Assembly: GCA_035995985.1 (NCBI GenBank)
Contig: DASYJY010000117.1
Location: forward strand, 1-22,646
Length of the DNA: 22,646 bases
DNA from: JADGNZ01 sp035995985
GTDB lineage: Bacteria; Acidobacteriota; Thermoanaerobaculia; Gp7-AA8
Reading direction: 5' to 3'
The translations under genes and the position numbers were made by a program. Numbering within the stretch: position 1 is the first letter of the stretch; every line of letters begins with the position of its first letter. Positions 8,501 to 14,831 of the stretch are shown piece after piece. The notes below the pieces were generated by a model. It searched no databases. It was not told where the DNA came from and saw only the letters and a list, made by a program, of their open reading frames with translations.

Positions 8501-8638
8501 GATGATTCGCGGGAAATTGGTCTGCGGGAAGAGCGACATCGGAAGCCGCGTCGCCGCGAAAACACCACCGATGGCGAGCAGGATGATGATGACGACCACC
8601 GCGCGCCATTGCCTTTCGACGATGCGTCCGAAATTCAT
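5510..8638 (-). CDS. RND-superfamily efflux permease
   Basis: 1042 residues, full length for a trimeric inner-membrane RND pump. The first helix (about 12-30) is followed by a porter domain, a central bundle with GLVIDDAIVVVEN (Asp399-Asp400, the proton-relay pair), a second porter domain and a C-terminal bundle containing MGMIMIVGIVAKNGILMLDT. The Asp-Asp pair is that of HAE1-type pumps; typical CzcA/CusA pumps have a different pattern here, although the flanking regulators are of metal type. The substrate is therefore open. The ATG at 8638 overlaps the adaptor's TGA (ATGA, 8635-8638). The frame stays open for about 110 residues further upstream, but only as Arg-rich shadow sequence. Confidence 0.93.
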   Translation of the reverse strand: MNFGRIVERQWRAVVVIIILLAIGGVFAATRLPMSLFPQTNFPRIIIVIDNGEVPADQTLVTVTRAVEQAMSGIPGIARITSTTARGATEVNLFFDWNVNVESTLQVVQARLSQLSAQLPASARIGNVDRLTFAVFPVLGYSMTSQKRDPGTLRTLADYTVRPALARVPGVARVDAAGGEVQEYQIHLDPARLEARGLTVAQVVEAVRSANVIDSAGLVAENHQLELALVTGRTTPEDLGKIVVATVNNVVVLLSDVATISPGFQPHYTIVTADGVPAVLLNVLRQPAANTVAVTDAIKLELARVTKQLPRDVVIKPFYDQSLLVRAAVSSVRDSILIGLILSVLILYGFLRNWGTTLVATIVIPVTILVTILVMWLAGLSFDLMTLGGIAAAIGLVIDDAIVVVENIFAHVARGEERMVAVRNALNEISGPIIGSTITPVVVFLPLSFLTGVTGMFFRSLALTMAVALLTSLVLALFFTPVLAQRFVSASGEKAKRSEEGGPILRRLMGWYERVLEAALKRQKLVLLLIPVILVCAFLIYRQLGSDFLPAFDEGAFVLDYTAPPGASLTETDRLLKHVEQMLKATPDVESYSRRTGLQLGLAITEPNTGDFLVKLKQGKRRPTDQVTAELRQKIEASEPALRVDFVGILSDLIGDLTSSPAPVEIRLFSEDTVALHRTAKEVAASIAKVNGVVDVFNGIVVSGPAITFRIDPQRAAMYGVKGSDITDTVTAALGGTVASSIVERGHTVDVRVLLPSTVLPADQHPSLDRLGALRVLSSVPSSATGNYVRVDQVATIEYDPGQTEIARDGLRQTNAVTARLQGVSLGTAIQQIQAQLQRDVHLPPGMTLEYGGLYQEQQASFRQLAITLAVAIALVFLVLLIEFRSFAHPIAIVTGAVLALTGTLAALLVTHTTLNVVSLMGMIMIVGIVAKNGILMLDTVEEHLHAGDDLHAALVRSGRRRFRPVLMTSLAAMLGMLPLALALGSGAELLQPLAIAVIGGLSFALVLSLIVTPTIYAIVSSRTPREQSSPLLQAQPQLIHS

Positions 8639-9921
8639 GGCGTGACTCCCGCCTGCTGCGACGTGGCGACTGCGACCTGTGTTCCGTCGGGCAAACCGTA
8701 GTTGCCTTCGGTCACGACCGTCTCGCCGCCCTTCAATCCCGACGTGATCTGCACGCGTCCCGTGCTGCGGATACCGGAGGTCACGTGTACTTCGTGCGCG
8801 ATCGATTTGGCATCGACGACCATCACGATCCCGCCGTTGGCGTTCGCCGCGTCGAGCGTGACGGCCGAGGCAGGGAGGACGATCGCGTTCGGCGTCGGCT
8901 GCGCGTCGATGATCACTCGCGCCACGCCGTTCGGCCGAACCAGTCCGCGCGCGTTCGGAACGCGCACCCACACTTCGACACTCCGGCTTTGCGGATCGGC
9001 AGCCTTCCCGACCAGACTCACGGTCCCCGGGAACGTCTGGCCGGGAAGATCGTCAGGAATCACCTGCGCGGCGTCACCGACGTTGATTCGCGCCGCCGCG
9101 TGTTCCGCGACCTGCATCTTCGCAATCAGATTGGACGGATCGGCAATCGTCACGAGTTTGCTGGCGGGAGTCGCGAAGTCGCCCTGATATTGAAACTGCT
9201 GCGTGATAACGCCGTGGAACGGAGCGCGAATGACCGTGTATCCGAGTTGCGCGTCGAGCGTGCCGAGGCGGTGTCCGGCCTGGGAGGCCCGCGCTTCCGC
9301 GGCGCGGATGTCGCTCGGATTCGTGACGCCGCGATGCAGGTTCGCATTGGCTTCCGCGAGCGCGAGGTCATCCTGCGCCCGCACGAGATCGAGGTGAGAG
9401 GTTTCGAGATCTTTCCTCGATATGCCGCCTTGCTCGAACAGCGTCTGACGGCGATCGTAGACCTTGCGCGCGTTGTCGAGCACAGCCTGTGCGTCGTGCG
9501 CGGCCTTCCGGTCCTGCGCGTTCGTGAGCGGCACGGCGCCCTGCGCGGTCGACTGCATCGAGACCTGCGCCTCCGCCACCGCCGCCGCGGCTTCGCCCCG
9601 TTGCGAGGCGAGATCGCGCGACTCGAGCACGGCAATGACGTCGCCCGCATTCACGACGCGATTCGTGAGCAAGGACATCTGCGCGATCTGCGCCGATACC
9701 TTCGGACTGATCGTCGCCTCGGTCTGCGGAACGAGAGACGCGACCATCGCGATCTGGTTCGTGATCAGGCCGCGCTGCGCCTTCGCGACCTGCACGCTGA
9801 CGATCACGTCCGCAGCGGCGGGAGCCGCGGCGCTCGTGTGGGCTCTCCACCAGACGAAGCTGGAGATCAGAATGACTGCGACGCCTGCCGCGCCGAGCCG
9901 TGCGATTCGGGGGATCTTCAT
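8635..9921 (-). CDS. RND membrane-fusion (periplasmic adaptor) protein
   Basis: 428 residues. An N-terminal membrane anchor or signal (about 8-26) is followed by one half of the lipoyl/barrel-sandwich domain (EATISPKVSAQIAQM), a long Ala/Gln/Arg-rich coiled-coil hairpin (about 105-215), the second lipoyl half (YTVIRAPFHGVITQQF), a beta-barrel domain (VAEHAAARINVGDAAQV) and a membrane-proximal region ending GNYGLPDGTQV. It links the inner-membrane permease to the outer-membrane channel. Start and stop overlap the neighbouring genes as ATGA on both sides, so the three pump parts are translationally coupled. No His/Met-rich metal-binding N-terminal extension is seen. Confidence 0.93.
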   Translation of the reverse strand: MKIPRIARLGAAGVAVILISSFVWWRAHTSAAAPAAADVIVSVQVAKAQRGLITNQIAMVASLVPQTEATISPKVSAQIAQMSLLTNRVVNAGDVIAVLESRDLASQRGEAAAAVAEAQVSMQSTAQGAVPLTNAQDRKAAHDAQAVLDNARKVYDRRQTLFEQGGISRKDLETSHLDLVRAQDDLALAEANANLHRGVTNPSDIRAAEARASQAGHRLGTLDAQLGYTVIRAPFHGVITQQFQYQGDFATPASKLVTIADPSNLIAKMQVAEHAAARINVGDAAQVIPDDLPGQTFPGTVSLVGKAADPQSRSVEVWVRVPNARGLVRPNGVARVIIDAQPTPNAIVLPASAVTLDAANANGGIVMVVDAKSIAHEVHVTSGIRSTGRVQITSGLKGGETVVTEGNYGLPDGTQVAVATSQQAGVTP

Positions 9922-11222
9922 TGGCCTGATGCCTCCTGCAAATGAGTTCGCGCAACCTGGTAGTCGAAGAGCGCCTGCTGCAGCAGAATCCGCTGCTGCG
10001 CTCTCGTCGTCAGCGCGTCGGTCGCTTCGAGGATCGGAGCTTCGCCGGCGCGGTAGCGCGCGATGGAAACCGTGACGTTTTTCTCGGCGTCGGCGAGCGC
10101 GCGGCGCGCGTTGTCAACGCGCTCCGCCGCGGTGAGTGTCTGCTGCCGTGCGGTCGCGAACTGCAAACGGAGGTCGCCGGTCGTGATCTGGCGCTGCAGG
10201 TCGGCCGCCTTCGCGCGCAATTGCGCCTGACGGATTTTGCTGCGCGTCGTTCCCCAGTCGAAGATCGGAATGTCGATGTTCACCATCGCCAGGTTCCCGA
10301 CGTGCTGCCTGAACTCATCGCGCACGAACGACGGCGTGTCGAATCCGCGATCGAGCGAGTACGTGATTTTCGGCAGGGCGTCCGCACGCGCGACACGGAT
10401 GTCATTTCGCGCGGCCTGCGCCTGCGCGTCGAGGCGCGCGAATTCCGGCCGGCGCAGGACGCTGTCGCTCCTCAGCGATTGAACGTCGGTGACGTCGACG
10501 ATCTGAGGAAGCGGATCGATTGCAGGCCGATTCAAAATCCGACCGAAGAAGGCGCCGAGGGTCGCGTAGGCGACGACTTCCGCCTGGGTGGACTGCGCGA
10601 GATCGTCGCGCCGCTGCGCCGTCTGCAGCCGCGCGCGGATCAGATCGATCTCGGGGACCTCACCCGCTTCGTTGCTCAACCGCGTGACGCGCTCGAATTC
10701 CTCCGCCGCGGCAAGGCTCTCCGCGGCCGCGCTCCGCTTCGCCGTCGCCACTGCCGCCCCGTAATACGCCTCGGCCACCCCACGCGCGAGCGCGCGGCGC
10801 GCGACCTCCGTCCCGGCGTGCGCGGCTTGGAGAAGGGCGCGAGAGCGCCGGACCGCGGCAGACATCCCGAAGTTCCAGTTGCCGGCGAATCCGACCAGCG
10901 CCTGATATTCACGAATCGCGTTCTGCGCGATGAACGCCTGCGTGTTCGGCGGCGCGGGCGGTTTCGCCGGAGAGTTGTATGCGAACGCGCCCAAGCCTCG
11001 CAGCGCAGGGAGAAACGCCGCGTGCGCCTGCCGCAGATCTTCCGCGGCAGTCGCTTCGTCGATCTGAGCCTGCTGATATGACGAAGCGGCGTTGAATGCC
11101 GCCGACGTCGCTGCGGAAAGCGACATCGGTTGCGACTGCGCGGGTGACGGCTGCTGTTGCGCCGCCGCGCTGGCCGTCGCGATAACGATCACTGTTGCCG
11201 TGAGCTGTTTCATCATCTTCAT
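9918..11222 (-). CDS. TolC-family outer-membrane efflux channel
   Basis: 434 residues from the ATG at 11222 (further ATGs at 11216 and 11213). A signal peptide runs to about AAAQQQ, followed by two OEP repeats rich in Ala/Gln helices. Typical features are ATSAAFNAASSYQQAQIDEA near the start, VLRRPEFARLDAQAQAARND in the middle, and a closing heptad region, VARTHLQEASGQ. It forms the exit duct of the tripartite pump. The frame runs open to 11339, but that part is charged and unlike a secreted N-terminus. It is the first gene of the operon; its upstream region (11223-11370) is shared with the divergent MEDS gene and carries several palindromes. Confidence 0.9.
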   Translation of the reverse strand: MKMMKQLTATVIVIATASAAAQQQPSPAQSQPMSLSAATSAAFNAASSYQQAQIDEATAAEDLRQAHAAFLPALRGLGAFAYNSPAKPPAPPNTQAFIAQNAIREYQALVGFAGNWNFGMSAAVRRSRALLQAAHAGTEVARRALARGVAEAYYGAAVATAKRSAAAESLAAAEEFERVTRLSNEAGEVPEIDLIRARLQTAQRRDDLAQSTQAEVVAYATLGAFFGRILNRPAIDPLPQIVDVTDVQSLRSDSVLRRPEFARLDAQAQAARNDIRVARADALPKITYSLDRGFDTPSFVRDEFRQHVGNLAMVNIDIPIFDWGTTRSKIRQAQLRAKAADLQRQITTGDLRLQFATARQQTLTAAERVDNARRALADAEKNVTVSIARYRAGEAPILEATDALTTRAQQRILLQQALFDYQVARTHLQEASGQ

Positions 11223-11254
11223 CTTGGAAGACAACGTAAGCGCTCGGCAGCCTT

Positions 11255-11319
11255 GCGGCGATTGTGCGAAAGGGTCCGGCAATGCGACCGAAGTCGCACG
11301 CGGATTACGCTTTCGTATA
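11255..11319. promoter_or_regulatory. Shared bipartite intergenic element, copy 1
   Basis: GCGGCGATTGTGCGAAAGGG (11255-11274) and GCTTTCGTATA (11309-11319) both recur upstream of the hydrolase gene (14526-14545, 18/20 identical; 14581-14591, 11/11 identical), with offsets of 54 and 55 bp. The DNA between them is not alike. In both places the element lies upstream of a minus-strand gene, 36 to 52 bp from the start. It probably marks common promoter architecture or common regulation. Confidence 0.6.
11283..11298. promoter_or_regulatory. Inverted repeat in the divergent promoter region
   Basis: TGCGAC-CGAA-GTCGCA is a perfect 6-bp stem with a 4-nt loop. It lies between the two halves of the shared element and could be an operator or a leader hairpin of the efflux operon. 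Confidence 0.35.
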
Positions 11320-11328
11320 GGCCTATAC
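11315..11328. promoter_or_regulatory. Perfect 14-bp palindrome, candidate operator/promoter
   Basis: GTATAGGCCTATAC is fully self-complementary and embedded in a longer imperfect palindrome (TTTCG...CGAAA). Its right half gives TATACT (11324-11329), a 5/6 match to a -10 for the plus-strand MEDS gene. A dimeric repressor here could control both divergent units. Confidence 0.45.
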
Positions 11329-11370
11329 TCGAAACGCACGGCGGCTGAATCGCGCTAAGAGGAAGACGAC

Positions 11371-11850
11371 ATGCCTGAGATTCAGGATCAACCCATTCGT
11401 TTCGCGGGCTCCATCCTTGATGCGCGGCGCCATGTCTGCGCTTTCTTTCACAGCGCGGATGAGGAGTATCGCGTGCTCCTCCCCTACATGAAAGACGGCT
11501 TCGAGCGCGGCGAGAAGGCGTTTCATATCGTCGATCCCAATCTCCGTGCGGAACACCGCCGGCGGCTGGAGTCAGCGGGCATCGACGTCGCTTCCGCCGA
11601 AGCCAGCGGGCAGTTCGAGCTGCTCAACTGGGCCGATGCCTATCTGCAGGATGGCCATTTCGACCAGGAGAGGATGCTGGCGTTGATCAAGCAGATCCTG
11701 GACGGCGGCAGGCAACAGGGATTCCCGCTGACTCGCCTGGTCGCGCACATGGAGTGGGCCCTGGAAGACCGCCCGGGAGTGGATGACCTGGTGGAGTACG
11801 AGACGCGATTGAATTACATTTTGCCTCGCTACAAAGACCCGGTCGTGTGA
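11371..11850 (+). CDS. MEDS-domain sensor protein, ended early by an in-frame TGA
   Basis: Residues 1-159 cover about three quarters of a MEDS domain: RRHVCAFFHSADEEYRVLLPY near the N-terminus, FERGEKAFHIVDP, an EYETRLNYILPRYKD segment, then a stop at 11848-11850. The domain continues in the same frame beyond the stop. MEDS domains are signal-sensing modules (first described with DcmR) often paired with histidine kinases, as here. AGAGGAAG lies 6 nt before the ATG. The stop replaces the residue between Val-Val and Ile-Tyr-Asp-Leu; the paralogous fragment at 1745-1975 has Cys (TGC) there. A truncated product would lack the last strand-helix part and is likely unfolded unless the TGA is read through. 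Confidence 0.75.
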   Translation: MPEIQDQPIRFAGSILDARRHVCAFFHSADEEYRVLLPYMKDGFERGEKAFHIVDPNLRAEHRRRLESAGIDVASAEASGQFELLNWADAYLQDGHFDQERMLALIKQILDGGRQQGFPLTRLVAHMEWALEDRPGVDDLVEYETRLNYILPRYKDPVV

Positions 11851-12006
11851 ATATACGATCTCGCCAAGTTTGGCGGGGACATCGTGATCGACATTGCGCG
11901 GACTCACCCGATGATCGTCATTGGCGGCCTCCTGCAGGAGAATCCCTTCTTCGTTCCGCCGGATGAATTCCTGCGCGTGTTACGCGAACGCGGCGCCCGG
12001 CAATGA
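11851..12006 (+). pseudogene. In-frame remainder of the MEDS domain after the TGA
   Basis: Fifty-one further codons in the same frame encode IYDLAKFGGDIVIDIARTHP, then GGLLQENPFFVPPDEFL, and stop at TGA 12004-12006, one nucleotide before the kinase ATG. The sequence is highly conserved in type and free of other damage, so the TGA is either a very recent nonsense change, a read error, or recoded. A hairpin (stem 11859-11866 with 11871-11878, loop AGTT) starts 8 nt after the TGA. Confidence 0.7.
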
Positions 12007-12007
12007 G

Positions 12008-13372
12008 ATGGAACCCGCGGCCGATGAAGTCAGTCACCTTCGCGGTTACATCAATGATCTGATCAGCATCCACGCCCTTCCCGCCATCTGGAACGGCCAC
12101 GACCCGGTGAACGTCGTCAGCACGCTGCTCGACGTGCTGCTTCGGATGCTGCGGCTGGACTTCGCCTACGCCCGGATGACCGACGCGATCAGCGGTTCGC
12201 CCGTCGAAGCGGTGCGCGTGGCGGATCGCCGCAGTTCGGCCGCGCAGCCGCAGGACGTTGGCGGAGCGCTCACCCGCTGGGTGACCGGCGCTCCCTCCCC
12301 GTCACATTTCAGGGTGCCGAATCCGATCGGAGCAGGAGAGATCTCGATCGCGCTCTTCCGGCTCGGAGCTCAGGACGACGACGGGATCTTCGTCGCCGGC
12401 TCGAAGCGCTCGGACTTTCCGAGCGCGATGGAAACGCTCCTGCTGCAGGTCGCGGTGAATCAGGCGGCGATCGCGTTGCAGGAGGCTCGGCTCCTGAGCG
12501 AGGAGCGGCGGGCGGCAGAGATCCTCGAGCAGCGCGTCCTTGAACGGACCCGGCAACTGACAGCCGCCAACGAAGAGCTGCGAAAAGAGATCCTCGAGCG
12601 GGAACGTGCCGAAGCTCAGGGGAAGCAGGCCGAGGAGGCACTGCACCAAACGCAGTCGGAGCTCGCTCACATGTCGCGGGTCATGACGATCGGAACATTG
12701 ACTGCCTCGATCGCTCATGAAGTGAACCAGCCGCTCGCCGCGATCGCCGCAAACAGCAGTGCCTGTCTACGTTGGCTCGATCGCGATGAGCCCGACCTGA
12801 ATGAGGCGCGGAGCGCGGCGGAGCGCATGATCAAGGACGCGCAGCGAGCGAGTGATGTCATCCAGCGGATACGCGACGTCGTGAAGAAGTCCGTCCTCAA
12901 TCGAGTCCTGCTGGACATCAACGAGATCATTCACGAAGTCGTCGACCTCGTGCAGAGCGAGGTGCGCAACCATCGGGTGGTACTCGTCACGAAACTGTCC
13001 GCCGAGCTTCCGCGGGTACTGGGCGACCGCGTCCAATTGCAGCAGGTTCTCCTCAACCTGCTGCTCAACGGGATCGAAGCGATGGTTGCCATCACCGACT
13101 GGCCGCGGGAGTTGCGGATCAGCTCCGAAAGTCCTGCATCGGACACAGTAGTGGTCGCGGTGCAGGACTCCGGTGTCGGCCTCGACGCGCAGACGATTGC
13201 GCGGCTCTTCAATCCGTTTTTCACGACCAAGCGCGAAGGCATGGGCATGGGCCTCTCGATCAGCCGTTCGATCAGCGAGGCGCATGGCGGCCACCTTCGC
13301 GCCTCGCCGAACGCTGGTCCCGGCGCGACCTTTCAGCTCACCCTGCCCACACCTGGGGACCATCCGTCCTGA
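12008..13372 (+). CDS. Cytoplasmic GAF-type histidine kinase (FixL-like)
   Basis: 454 residues with no membrane helix. Residues about 10-160 look like a divergent GAF-type sensor (DPVNVVSTLLDVLLRML at the start, LLLQVAVNQAAIALQEA at the end). A coiled coil (about 163-222) leads to a HisKA box SIAHEVNQPLAAI with His at about 237. The ATPase domain has NLLLNGIEAM, QDSGVGLD, LFNPFFTTK and GMGLSISRSI. The HEVNQPL form is typical of FixL/NtrB-like kinases. The ATG at 12008 lies directly after the MEDS stop, so the MEDS protein and kinase probably form one signalling unit. The longer frame from 11921 overlaps MEDS coding sequence and is not used. No cognate response regulator lies next to it. Confidence 0.88.
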   Translation: MEPAADEVSHLRGYINDLISIHALPAIWNGHDPVNVVSTLLDVLLRMLRLDFAYARMTDAISGSPVEAVRVADRRSSAAQPQDVGGALTRWVTGAPSPSHFRVPNPIGAGEISIALFRLGAQDDDGIFVAGSKRSDFPSAMETLLLQVAVNQAAIALQEARLLSEERRAAEILEQRVLERTRQLTAANEELRKEILERERAEAQGKQAEEALHQTQSELAHMSRVMTIGTLTASIAHEVNQPLAAIAANSSACLRWLDRDEPDLNEARSAAERMIKDAQRASDVIQRIRDVVKKSVLNRVLLDINEIIHEVVDLVQSEVRNHRVVLVTKLSAELPRVLGDRVQLQQVLLNLLLNGIEAMVAITDWPRELRISSESPASDTVVVAVQDSGVGLDAQTIARLFNPFFTTKREGMGMGLSISRSISEAHGGHLRASPNAGPGATFQLTLPTPGDHPS

Positions 13373-14477
13373 GCGCCGGCGTCCGCCGGGTTGCGGACAC
13401 GCTGCTGACGTCAACGCTGCCGATCTCCGCGGGCTCGTTCAAAAGATCGGCAATGCACGCATCGATCTGCTCGCGATCGGAGGGGGTCATGCAGAACATC
13501 GTGAAATGCGCCCAGAGGCTCTGCACGACGCGGTATTTGCTGTTCGGGATGAGTTTCTGCTCGGCCTCGCAATCCTCAGGTGGAAAGAACATGTCGTGCG
13601 AAAACGGCACGACCAGGGTCTTTGCCTTGATCCGGCCGAGCGCCGCAGCAAGGTCGCCATTCGTGTGGCGGGTGACGTCGCCATGCCGCCACTTCCAGCT
13701 CTGCCAGATCAGATTGTTGGGATCCATCGGCAGGAAATACGCCTCCCAGAAGCGATGCAGGAAGTCCTCGAGCGACGTGAAACCAACTTCCCGCCACGCT
13801 TCGTCGCGATAGAACTGCTGGCAGAGGCCCATCACCGACCAGAGCTGCGCGTGACGGAGAATGCCCGCACGAACGTCGCGTTGATCGTGATAGAAGCCGC
13901 CGTTCCAGGCGGGATCGGATTTGAGGGCGTCTTCGTGTGCGCGCACGAAAATGTAGTCGTGCGGCGTCGTCTTCGCGGTCCCGGCGAAGGGAAGCGCGCG
14001 CTTCACCATGTCCGGATAGCGCACGGCCCATTCGTAGGTCTGCTCCGCGCCCATCGACCAGCCGAGGACGAGCTCGAGACGCTCGATGCCATAGTGCTCC
14101 GTCACGAGGCGGTGCTGGGCGCGCACATCGTCGCCGATCGTGACGTTCGGAAACGCTCCGCCGTTGAACGGCGCCGGCGTGTTGCTCGGCGACGACGAGA
14201 AGCCGTTGCCAAATTGCCCGGGCAGGATGATGAAGTACTTCTTCGGATCCAGCGGCCGCCCTTCGCCGATGAAAATCTCCATCGCCTTCGGCGTGCCCGA
14301 CCACATGTGCGGAAACAGGATGGCGTTGTCTTTGGCCGCATTCAGCTTGCCGTGCGTTTTCCACGCAAGCTTCGCGTTGGGAAGGGTGATGCCACTCTCC
14401 AGTTCGAAGTTGCCGAGGTCAAAGTATTCGTGGGGCCCGTGCTGCGTTTCGGAGTAGTAGTCAGATTCGTTTTTCAC
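13338..14477 (-). CDS. Alpha/beta hydrolase, homoserine O-acetyltransferase (MetX)-like
   Basis: 379 residues from a GTG at 14477, chosen because AAAGGAGC lies just upstream. The nucleophile elbow is GWSMG (Ser about 141); acid Asp about 295 (PFSHDMFF) and His about 324 (LWAHFTMF) complete the triad. Length and the PNAKLAWKTHGKLN and LPGQFGNGFSSSPSNTPAPF regions match the MetX-like acyltransferase/hydrolase group, but the elbow differs from the GGSMGG I recall for true MetX, and no methionine genes are nearby. It is more likely a hydrolase or acyltransferase of unknown substrate. Its C-terminus overlaps the convergent kinase gene by 35 bp. Confidence 0.85.
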   Translation of the reverse strand: MKNESDYYSETQHGPHEYFDLGNFELESGITLPNAKLAWKTHGKLNAAKDNAILFPHMWSGTPKAMEIFIGEGRPLDPKKYFIILPGQFGNGFSSSPSNTPAPFNGGAFPNVTIGDDVRAQHRLVTEHYGIERLELVLGWSMGAEQTYEWAVRYPDMVKRALPFAGTAKTTPHDYIFVRAHEDALKSDPAWNGGFYHDQRDVRAGILRHAQLWSVMGLCQQFYRDEAWREVGFTSLEDFLHRFWEAYFLPMDPNNLIWQSWKWRHGDVTRHTNGDLAAALGRIKAKTLVVPFSHDMFFPPEDCEAEQKLIPNSKYRVVQSLWAHFTMFCMTPSDREQIDACIADLLNEPAEIGSVDVSSVSATRRTPALRTDGPQVWAG

Positions 14478-14525
14478 GTTTTTGCTCCTTTCTTTCAAGA
14501 AGCAAGTTAGACCCGCAGACGCGCC

Positions 14526-14591
14526 GCGACGATTGTGCAAAAGGGCATTAGCTATAAGACGGAGGTGGGAGGGGGACCATGCTTTCGTATA
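14526..14591. promoter_or_regulatory. Shared bipartite intergenic element, copy 2
   Basis: GCGACGATTGTGCAAAAGGG (14526-14545) and GCTTTCGTATA (14581-14591) match copy 1 at 11255-11319 in sequence and spacing. The DNA between them contains a G-rich run (GGAGGTGGGAGGGGGA, 14561-14576). It lies 49 bp upstream of the hydrolase start. Confidence 0.6.
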
Positions 14592-14831
14592 TAGGGTCGG
14601 GGAGATCCGAGGTCACCGGTGGCGATGACGGGGAGGCCTCCGGCGGGCCCGCCCGGCCGGCAGCGCGGGTTGGGCCCCAGCCTGAACGCACGCCTCGCGC
14701 GAAACACACGTTGGGCGACGACTTGTATGACAAACGCTGCAGGCCCGCCGTCTACCGAGCGAGCGTCGGCGCGGGGCGCCCGGATCTCGCCGCGTAATGC
14801 AGAGCGCTACCGACAGGCACAGCGACGGTTG
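14592..14831. other. Intergenic region with GC-rich hairpins, no supported gene
   Basis: Between the shared element and the dNTPase stop there are strong GC-rich palindromes: GGCGGGCCCGCC (14642-14653) and GGCGC-GGG-GCGCC (14768-14780). One of them may end transcription of the dNTPase gene, but neither has a T-run. A 72-codon plus-strand frame (14579-14797) begins inside the shared element and has low-complexity composition; I do not call it. Confidence 0.4.

Noticed and set aside
8639..8971. N-terminal extension of the RND permease frame to 8971
   Set aside because: The extension is Arg-rich shadow sequence inside the adaptor gene; the ATG at 8638 is coupled to the adaptor stop and starts a normal RND N-terminus.
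14526..14545. Sigma-54 promoter in the shared motif (TTTTGCA on the minus strand)
   Set aside because: The expected GGCAC at the -24 position is absent in both copies.
14561..14576. G-quadruplex-like run GGAGGTGGGAGGGGGA
   Set aside because: Two of the G-runs are only two bases long, and the matching stretch of the other copy of the shared element has no such run, so I do not claim a function.
14579..14797. 72-codon plus-strand ORF with a G-rich sequence before its ATG
   Set aside because: Its start falls inside the shared intergenic element, the upstream G-run is not a typical ribosome binding site, and the product is low-complexity Gly/Pro/Arg-rich.
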